This document shows, one piece after another, positions 54,886 to 61,136 of a DNA stretch of 61,136 nt; position 1 is the first letter of the stretch; each line of letters opens with the position of its first letter. The stretch comes from Richelia sp. CSU_2_1. GTDB lineage: Bacteria; Cyanobacteriota; Cyanobacteriia; Cyanobacteriales; Microcoleaceae. Made by a program: the position numbers and the translations under genes. Under the pieces are notes generated by a model. The model searched no databases and was not told the origin of the DNA. It saw only the letters and a program-made list of their open reading frames with translations. The DNA is taken from contig JAAUPF010000017.1 in assembly GCA_012034575.1 (NCBI GenBank), positions 1 through 61,136 of the forward strand. The letters run 5' to 3'.

Positions 54886-56421
54886 ATGACTGATGAATCT
54901 TATAAAGGCGATATTTTAGCGATCGACGACACGCCAGCGAACTTGCGCTTGTTAGTCAGAATCTTGACCAACCAGGGGTACAAAATTCGAGCCGTACCCA
55001 GTGGAAAACTGGCACTTTCGGGCATTCATCAAGCTCTCCCGGATTTAATTTTACTTGACATTATGATGCCGGAGATGGATGGCTATGAAGTTTGCACCCA
55101 CCTCAAAGCGGATGAAGTAACTCGCAACATTCCAGTGATTTTTATCAGTGCGATCGATGAATTGCTAGATAAGGTGAAAGCTTTTGCTGTGGGAGGAATT
55201 GACTACATTACCAAACCTTTTCAAGTTGAGGAAGTTTTGGCTCGTGTCGAAACCCACTTGGCTTTGCAACGGCTGCAAAAAAGCGTCCAAACTCAAAATC
55301 AGGAACTAGCAAAAACTAATCAGGAACTAGCAACAACCAATCAACAACTGGCACAAACAAATCAGGAAGTCACCGAAATTTTGCAAGAACTGAAAGCTAC
55401 TCAAGAAGAACTAATTCAATCAGAAAAAATGGCAGCTTTGGGACAACTAATTGCTGGAGTAGCCCACGAAATCAATACTCCCTTGGGAGTCATTCGCTCT
55501 TCAGCAGGGAATATGGCTAAGTTCTTGAGTCAAACCATAGAAAAGTTACCCGCACTGTTTCAATCCCTATCCGTACAAGAAGGGGAGGCTTTTTTAGTTT
55601 TATTGCAAAAGTCGCTCCAAAAAGAATCGGTATTATCTTCTAGAGAAGAGCGGCAATTTAAGAGGACCTTAATTAATCAACTCGAAGCTGAGGAGATAGA
55701 AAACGCCGAGAGCCTTGCCGATAACTTGGTAGATATGGGTATCTACAATGAAATTGATGGCTTTTTGTCTCTGTTAAAAAGAGCGGATAGCGAGCATATT
55801 TTAGAAGTTGCCTATAAACTTTCTAGCTTGGAAAGAAACACAAAAAAAATCAATAATGCTACCGATCGCGCCTCGAAAGTAGTGTTTGCTTTAAAAAATT
55901 ATGCGCGTTACGATTCTTCGGGGGAAATGATGTCGGCAAATCTGACTGAGGGGATTGAAACTGTGCTCACCCTGTATCAAAATCAGTTCAAACAAGGAGT
56001 TGAGGTCATCAAAAACTATGCCCAATTGCCACCAGTCACCTGTTATCCCGATGAACTAAATCAAGTTTGGACAAATCTCATCCACAACGGTTTGCAAGCA
56101 ATGGACAATCGAGGTACTTTAATCGTTGATGCAAGTCAGGAAAACCAGCAGGTAAAGATTAGCATTAGCGATAGCGGCAAGGGGATACCGCCAGAGATTA
56201 AATCGAAAATATTTGAACCGTTTTTTACTACTAAACCCCCTGGTGAAGGCAGCGGTTTGGGATTGCATATTGTTAAGAAAATTGTTGACAAACATTCTGG
56301 TAAAATAGAAGTAGATTCGGTTCCGGGCAAAACGACATTTACTGTATTCCTGCCACTGTCAAACCCACTGTTAAACAAGCAGGCGATCGATGACGTTCAA
56401 CTAATAACTGCAGGCGAATAA
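54886..56421 (+). CDS. REC-coiled coil-histidine kinase
   Basis: 511 residues. Receiver (1-125) with IDDTPANL, Asp in LLDIMMPEMDGY (about 56) and Lys in ITKPF. A long coiled coil of TNQEL/TNQQL heptads (about 138-178) leads to HisKA with IAGVAHEINTPLG (His near 192). HATPase has WTNLIHNGLQAM, SDSGKGIP and GSGLGLHIVKKI. An insert of about 100 residues lies between the H box and the N box. Starts an operon with two further receiver proteins (3-base and overlapping junctions). Confidence 0.92.
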   Translation: MTDESYKGDILAIDDTPANLRLLVRILTNQGYKIRAVPSGKLALSGIHQALPDLILLDIMMPEMDGYEVCTHLKADEVTRNIPVIFISAIDELLDKVKAFAVGGIDYITKPFQVEEVLARVETHLALQRLQKSVQTQNQELAKTNQELATTNQQLAQTNQEVTEILQELKATQEELIQSEKMAALGQLIAGVAHEINTPLGVIRSSAGNMAKFLSQTIEKLPALFQSLSVQEGEAFLVLLQKSLQKESVLSSREERQFKRTLINQLEAEEIENAESLADNLVDMGIYNEIDGFLSLLKRADSEHILEVAYKLSSLERNTKKINNATDRASKVVFALKNYARYDSSGEMMSANLTEGIETVLTLYQNQFKQGVEVIKNYAQLPPVTCYPDELNQVWTNLIHNGLQAMDNRGTLIVDASQENQQVKISISDSGKGIPPEIKSKIFEPFFTTKPPGEGSGLGLHIVKKIVDKHSGKIEVDSVPGKTTFTVFLPLSNPLLNKQAIDDVQLITAGE

Positions 56422-56424
56422 CCG

Positions 56425-56820
56425 ATGAGTAAATCAGCTATTTTGTGTGTAGATGATGAGAAACCCGTCTTGGAGAATCTCAAAGAGCAACTCAAATCAG
56501 CATTTGGAAATGCCTACCTGTATGCAATGGCAGAGGATACTGATGAGGCTCTAGAGTTACTTGAGGAATTCAGTGAAGATAAAATCTCGATCGTTGTAAT
56601 TGTATCTGATTGGTTGATGCCCGGAATGAAGGGGGACGAGTTTCTGATTCTAGTTCACCAGCGATTTCCTAAGATTGTGAAAATTCTGCTGACGGGTCAA
56701 GCAGATGAAGTCGCGATCGAACGGGCGATAGAACACGCAAACCTCCACCTCTGCTTGCACAAACCGTGGTCTGAAGAGGAGTTGATAACAACTATAAAAT
56801 CTGCTTTATCAAAATTATGA
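56425..56820 (+). CDS. Single-domain response regulator
   Basis: 131 residues. CVDDEKPVL acidic pair, phospho-acceptor Asp in VSDWLMPGMKGDEF, Thr in LLTGQAD and Lys in LHKPWSEEEL. The KGDE and LTGQAD/HKPW features match receivers of the RpfG/HD-GYP-type subgroup. It is strongly similar to the receiver of the next gene (DYIMPDMKGDE; LTGQAT), so these arose by duplication. Overlaps the next gene by four bases (ATGA). Confidence 0.9.
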   Translation: MSKSAILCVDDEKPVLENLKEQLKSAFGNAYLYAMAEDTDEALELLEEFSEDKISIVVIVSDWLMPGMKGDEFLILVHQRFPKIVKILLTGQADEVAIERAIEHANLHLCLHKPWSEEELITTIKSALSKL

Positions 56821-58541
56821 CCAAACCAGCGATCGTCTGCGTAGATGATGAAACCAGCATACTCAAAAGCCTCAAAGAAGAGTTGAAAAATATCTTCGGC
56901 AATGATTACAAGATCGAAATAGCCGAAGGGGCAGAGGAAGCTTTAGAATTAGTAGCAGAATTGTTAGACAATAAATGTGAAATACCTTTAATCATTTCCG
57001 ACTATATCATGCCCGATATGAAGGGAGATGAGCTGTTGAGGCGGGTTCACCAACTCTCTCCCAAAACTCTCAAGGTGATGCTGACCGGTCAAGCAACTAT
57101 TGAAGGGGTAGCTAATGCGATTAAGTATGCTAAATTATATCGTTACCTTGCCAAACCCTGGCAGCAGGAAGATTTAAAATTAACAGTCACAGAAGCTTTA
57201 AATAGTTATATTCAAGACAAAAAAATATCCGACCAAAATGCAAAACTCCAGCTAGCAAACCAGCAGTTGGAAGGATTAAACCGCCAACAAGCCGAACTGA
57301 TTGCTGAACTGAACCAAGCAGAACGAAAGTATCGCGGTCTCTTTGAAAATGCGCTTGAAGGCATTTTTCAAACTACTTCTGACGGACGTTATATCAGTGC
57401 AAATCGCGCCTTAGCGCAGATTTATGGCTACGACTCACCTGAAGAGTTGATGGCAAGTCTGGACAACATCGATCGACTGTATGTCGAACCGAACTGTCGT
57501 AATGAGTTCATCAAATTAATGCAGCTTGATGGTGAAGTGTCGGATTTTGAATCAAGGGTTTATCGCAAAGATGGCAGCATTATCTGGATTAGTGAGAGTG
57601 CCCGTACTGTTTGCGATGCTGGTGGAGTAGTGTCCTACTATCAGGGTTTTGTTGAAGATATCACCTCTCGCAAACAAGCTGAAACCGAACGAGAAAAGTT
57701 CACGGAGGAACTGTTTCAACTCAACCAAGCTTTCTCGCGTTTTGTGCCGCGCCAATTTTTACAATTTTTAGATAAAAACAGCATTGTTGACGTGCAGTTA
57801 GGCGACCAAGTTCAGCAAGAAATGTCGGTACTTTTCTCCGATATTCGCGACTTTACAGCCCTCTCCGAAAGCATGACTCCCCAGGATAATTTTAAATTTA
57901 TCAATGCTTATCTCAAGCGCATGGAACCCGCGATCGTCGAGCATCAAGGGTTTATTGACAAATACATTGGCGATGCGATTATGGCATTGTTTGGCAAAAG
58001 TGCAGACGATGCTGTCAAAGCTGGAATTGCCATGCTGCAACGCCTCGCCGATTACAATCAATACCGCGTTAAATCTGGCTGCATTCCGATTAAAATTGGC
58101 ATTGGCATCAATACAGGTTCTTTGATGTTGGGGACTGTGGGGGGACCAAACCGCATGGACACCACGGTGATTAGTGATGCAGTGAATTTAGCCTCGCGCA
58201 TTGAAAGTCTGACGAAAGATTTTGAGGTGCCGATGTTAATTACTCACCAGACTTTTTTACAGTTGAACGAACCTCTATATGCTATGCGCCCGATCGCTCG
58301 TGTCAAAGTTAAAGGCAAATCAGAATTAGTGACAGTTTATGAAGTATTTGAGGTCGATCCGCCCGAAATTCGAGAGCGCAAATTGGCGACTTTCTCGATA
58401 TTTTTAGAAGCTTTGTACAATTATAATTTAGGCAAATTGAGAGAAGCTGAACTGCTGTTTGATGATTGTCTGCGTCACAACCCTGTCGATCGGGTAGCTC
58501 AAATTTACTTACAGCGCTGCGAACTCCCTTATCTCGTTTGA
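56817..58541 (+). CDS. REC-PAS-class III adenylate cyclase
   Basis: 574 residues. Receiver (1-125, ISDYIMPDMKGDE), coiled coil, PAS (about 170-295, GLFENALEGIFQTTSDGRYISANRALAQIYGY), then a class III cyclase (about 310-510). The metal Asp residues lie in LFSDIRDFTALSE (about 341) and KYIGDAIMALF (about 385). The Lys of DKYIGD and Asp of VISDAVNLASRIE fit ATP specificity, and the Asn/Arg pair of the transition state is in DAVNLASR. An active adenylate cyclase is expected. Controlled by receiver and PAS; the kinase is probably the first gene of the operon. Confidence 0.94.
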   Translation: MTKPAIVCVDDETSILKSLKEELKNIFGNDYKIEIAEGAEEALELVAELLDNKCEIPLIISDYIMPDMKGDELLRRVHQLSPKTLKVMLTGQATIEGVANAIKYAKLYRYLAKPWQQEDLKLTVTEALNSYIQDKKISDQNAKLQLANQQLEGLNRQQAELIAELNQAERKYRGLFENALEGIFQTTSDGRYISANRALAQIYGYDSPEELMASLDNIDRLYVEPNCRNEFIKLMQLDGEVSDFESRVYRKDGSIIWISESARTVCDAGGVVSYYQGFVEDITSRKQAETEREKFTEELFQLNQAFSRFVPRQFLQFLDKNSIVDVQLGDQVQQEMSVLFSDIRDFTALSESMTPQDNFKFINAYLKRMEPAIVEHQGFIDKYIGDAIMALFGKSADDAVKAGIAMLQRLADYNQYRVKSGCIPIKIGIGINTGSLMLGTVGGPNRMDTTVISDAVNLASRIESLTKDFEVPMLITHQTFLQLNEPLYAMRPIARVKVKGKSELVTVYEVFEVDPPEIRERKLATFSIFLEALYNYNLGKLREAELLFDDCLRHNPVDRVAQIYLQRCELPYLV

Positions 58542-58573
58542 AAACTGTTACTTGCGATCGAGTGAAACAGGCA

Positions 58574-58775
58574 GTAAGATTAGACTTTAGATTTTAGATT
58601 GTAGATGTGAAGAATTGAAGAATTGAACGGAACACCATCTAATACTATCTAATACTATGATTTTAGATATTTTTTAGTAAAAATTCAAAAAAGTCAAAAG
58701 TAAGAATGCTTGCAGTAAAAACAAGATTTTGACTTTTGACTTTTGACTGACAAATCACCAATTCAAAACTCTTGT
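58574..58775. repeat. Simple repeats and a GTCAAAA hairpin
   Basis: TTTAGAT units at about 58585-58607 and AGTCAAAAGT facing ACTTTTGACTTTTGACTG at 58693-58748. The latter could terminate the cyclase operon. No gene. Confidence 0.45.
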
Positions 58776-59762
58776 TTAAGGCGCAGCGGCCGCTCTGCGG
58801 TTGGCAACAACTAAATTTGCCTGGTATTCTCCTGCCTTTTGTTGAGCCTTTTGATAGTTCGGGTTAGCTGCGGGAACTGCTCTCATCAGCTCTACAGCTT
58901 GTTTCCACTCGTTCGCCACAGCGTTCCATTCGCTTTGAGACTGAGCTGTTTGGGCCAGCACGGCAGCTTTCTGAGCTTTATTTACCGCTTCCCTCCAAGG
59001 ATCGGACTTGGGCGCGGCTGGTTTAGATGTTGGAGTTGCCTGCCCAGTTGCGGCAGGAGGTCTAGAAGCAGGAGCAGCTTTAGCACCGGGGGAGGGAGAA
59101 GCTGCTGGTTTGGCACCCGGAGAAGGAGAAGCTGCTTTAGGCGTACCAGATGCTGGCTTGGGCGAAGGTGAAGTAGCAGCCGGAACTTCTTCAGTTTCTG
59201 ATGTAGAGCTGCTGACAAAGGGTAAATTTCCCGTAAAATAAAGCCCCGCGATCGCCGCTACGGGTACTAAAATCCCTACAGGTATTGCCCATTTAGGAAA
59301 CTGCTTTTTCGGAGGGGGAGCTTCCTCTGTCTCGGAATCTATGTCTTCCTCATCTCGATCGTCGAAATCTTCTTCATCATAATAATCTTCGCCTTCAGGC
59401 TCGACATCATCTAAACCTACAGAGTCGTCCTGCATGGGACCCTCATCTGTGTAGAGCATTGGCTCGGGGGGCATCAAATCTATTTCGTCTTCCCACGCAG
59501 GCGAGGCATCCCCCGCTCGCCGTCCGTAAACTTTTACAGTATGAATTGATTCAACTCCCAAATTCGTCATCCCAGTGCGGATGAAATCGACCAATGCCAT
59601 TTGATTCGGCACTTTGGCTGACTCCAAAGCTATGTGGAGGCAGCCGTTGTCTCGATTCACTTCGGCGCTGATGCCTTTGGGTTTGAGAGTTCGGTTGATG
59701 CTAGCTGCGATCGCTTTTGGATCGCCCTGTTTGAGAAGTTCCCGCAGGTTTTGTTGTGTCAT
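58776..59762 (-). CDS. Cyanobacterial membrane protein with acidic and Pro/Ala/Ser-rich linkers
   Basis: 328 residues. The N-terminal domain (1-95, LRELLKQGDPKAIAASINRTLKPKGI and GVESIHTVKVYGR) is a conserved cyanobacterial module. An Asp/Glu-rich segment (about 105-148), a single membrane helix (WAIPVGILVPVAAIAGLYFTG, about 158-178) and a repeat of ASPSPGAK units (about 195-240) follow. A C-terminal helical region (about 250-320, EWNAVANEWKQAVELMRAV) closes it. Topology suggests a cytoplasmic N-domain and an extracytoplasmic helical end. Function unknown. Confidence 0.75.
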   Translation of the reverse strand: MTQQNLRELLKQGDPKAIAASINRTLKPKGISAEVNRDNGCLHIALESAKVPNQMALVDFIRTGMTNLGVESIHTVKVYGRRAGDASPAWEDEIDLMPPEPMLYTDEGPMQDDSVGLDDVEPEGEDYYDEEDFDDRDEEDIDSETEEAPPPKKQFPKWAIPVGILVPVAAIAGLYFTGNLPFVSSSTSETEEVPAATSPSPKPASGTPKAASPSPGAKPAASPSPGAKAAPASRPPAATGQATPTSKPAAPKSDPWREAVNKAQKAAVLAQTAQSQSEWNAVANEWKQAVELMRAVPAANPNYQKAQQKAGEYQANLVVANRRAAAAP

Positions 59763-60123
59763 GGCTGGCGATCTTTTGGGAGGAAGAGGAGAGCAGTTAA
59801 TTATATTAACCGATCGGTACGGGCGCTACGCAAATGCCGGGGAATCCCTCTGTTACGTACAGCCCTTACAAAACCTCCGATCGGTCTTGGGTAAATCCTA
59901 ATTTATTTCCAGGTTAGCTTTTCATTGACATTTCGATCGCACTTATTCGATCGATTGTTAACTCATTTATAGTTTTTTAACGTTGTTATAGCAAGCGCGT
60001 GGAATGCCAGCCCGCTTTCTGCTGTTCGAGAAAGTATGCACTACTGCCCAATCTTAATTAATTAAGGTCGATCGATCGGACACCATAGGATTCAGCCACG
60101 GCCGCCCAGAGCTTGATTTCGCG
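59763..60123. other. Spacer between holA and the membrane protein gene
   Basis: 360 bases with several CGATCG sites; holds the promoter of the gene ending at 58776 and the 3' region of holA. No RNA or terminator with a T-run is recognised. Confidence 0.4.
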
Positions 60124-61103
60124 TCAGCGAAACAAGCTGGAGAGTTCTATAACTTTGGTTTGCAGGGTCGATACTTCATCTCGGCCGCGTTTGAGGGAAG
60201 CTTCCAACTCCAGCAGCAAAGGTAGAGTTTTTTGCAGTTTTTCCAAACTGACATCCTTGACTTCTTGGCGAAAATAATATACTCGTTTGGGATTGCCGAG
60301 TTCTAGGGCTTGGGCGATTTTGTCATCGCGCTCGCCTGCTTGTACCATTACTTTCACCCACAGCCACATCCGAAACTTGCCCGCCAACACCGCAGCAATC
60401 CCGATCCCGGACTCGTTGCGACTGGTTAAGCCAGCTAATAACTCCAAAGCCCCAGAAGTATCTCCCGATCGAATCGCATCGGCTAGTTTGAAGGTATTCT
60501 GCGCCCCGCCGCTAGCAAGCGCTTCTACTTCCTCCGGACTGAGGGGCTGGCTGCGGCCGCGGGCAAACAACAGCAATTTTTCGAGTTCGCCGTACAGCAA
60601 CCTGGTATTGCTGCCGGCTTTGGAGGCTAAAACTTCAACTGCTGTCGGGGTCAATTTTACTCCCATGTCGTTAGCGACTTGGCGCGCTCGATGGACTAAT
60701 TCTGCATCGTTCCAAGGGGGAATCGGAGAAAATTCGCGCACTTGAGCCTCGAATTTGACCAGCAACTTGGTGGACTTGAGACGGCTGTCCGGTTTTTGCT
60801 CGCAGTCAGCAGCAGCACCGTGGTAGGGGGAATCACCGGCAGCGTCCGCTCCAATTGAGCCAAAAGTTCTGCCGCACACTGCTGGGTAACGGTGGTATCT
60901 GCCAGCCAAACAAAACGGCTGCCGCTGCCAAAGGGCGGCGTCAAAGCCCGATCGAGCCCGTTTACCACAGCCTCCGCCCGATCGGCAATAATTTTGTCAT
61001 AGTTAAAACTAGCCCAGTTGGGATCGAGGACGCTTTGGCGCAAATTGGCAACAGCTTGCCCGATCGCAAAGTCGTCTTCTCCCCAAAACAAGTAAATTTG
61101 CAT
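60124..61103 (-). pseudogene. holA: DNA polymerase III delta subunit, interrupted by a one-base frameshift
   Basis: The first frame (61103 to about 60796) encodes MQIYLFWGEDDFAIGQAV and LLLTASKN, the HolA N-domain. The second carries RLKSTKLLVKFEAQVREFSPIPPW, AGSNTRLLYGELEKLLLFA and the rest of the clamp-loader domain to LSSLFR. Reading six instead of five A at the T5 tract 60793-60797 (minus strand AGC-AAA-AAA-CCG) restores SKKPDSRLKS and one protein of about 326 residues. HolA opens the beta clamp and is essential, so the break is probably a sequence error or bypassed by slippage. Starts 33 bases from the window edge. Confidence 0.88.
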
Positions 61104-61136
61104 TTCGATGGGGGAGAGGGGGAGAGGGGAGATGGG

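Overview
The window is chromosomal DNA of a filamentous cyanobacterium. The evidence is the abundance of HIP1-type octamers (GCGATCGC) and CGATCG, cyanobacterial marker genes (cytochrome c6, NblS/Hik33, Ycf37, Tic22, a Ycf52-like GNAT, plant/cyanobacterial type HemB) and the dense load of short dispersed repeats (heptamer arrays, AAACCGGGTTT palindromes, SPPLVRG-type insertions). The repeat style resembles the Oscillatoria/Microcoleus/Phormidium group; that placement is inference.

Layout. 1-2345 (minus) is the front part of a secreted parallel beta-helix surface protein that runs off the left edge in a Thr-Pro linker. 3.0-4.7 kb has a cytochrome c6, a MITE-like element, a DUF3122-like exported protein and a small conserved protein. 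4.8-7.9 kb is a NACHT NTPase with a pentapeptide-repeat tail. 8.3-23.3 kb is mostly housekeeping: rplU-rpmA, hemB, a GNAT, prmC-tsaC-histidine kinase, a Tic22-like protein, an internally deleted tnpB, tRNA-Pro, a second GNAT, an ACT-like protein, an alpha/beta hydrolase, hrcA and metG. 23.3-25.6 kb has a frameshifted NYN/LabA-like gene, an LptC-like lipoprotein and a fragment of an AAA-like protein. 25.8-29.0 kb is a tandemly duplicated two-gene module: an unknown membrane protein plus an atypical type IV pilin-like protein. It is followed by a fatty acid hydroxylase fused to a rhodanese domain. nblS, purD, purK, a probable 6S RNA and a Uma2-family gene follow. 37.4-41.0 kb is a TetR-headed cluster (small membrane protein, patatin-like protein, hot-dog thioesterase, GST) with two matching palindromes. 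A DUF433/PIN-like toxin-antitoxin pair, rpmI-rplT and ycf37 come next.

44.4-58.5 kb is a signalling block: CheY-CheC-PAS/GAF/GGDEF in overlapping frames; a 2094-residue Ser/Thr kinase/ATPase/GAF/histidine kinase/receiver protein; and a REC-histidine kinase, REC, REC-PAS-adenylate cyclase operon. It therefore contains enzymes for both c-di-GMP and cAMP synthesis. The right end holds a cyanobacterial membrane protein and holA.

Four genes are each broken by one apparent single-base deletion (NYN protein, second pilin-like gene, small membrane protein after tetR, holA). Two of these lie in A5 tracts where A6 restores the frame. Because holA is essential, part of this pattern is probably sequence error or transcriptional slippage. 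The most unusual biology I can support is the duplicated membrane-protein/pilin module at 25.8-29.0 kb.
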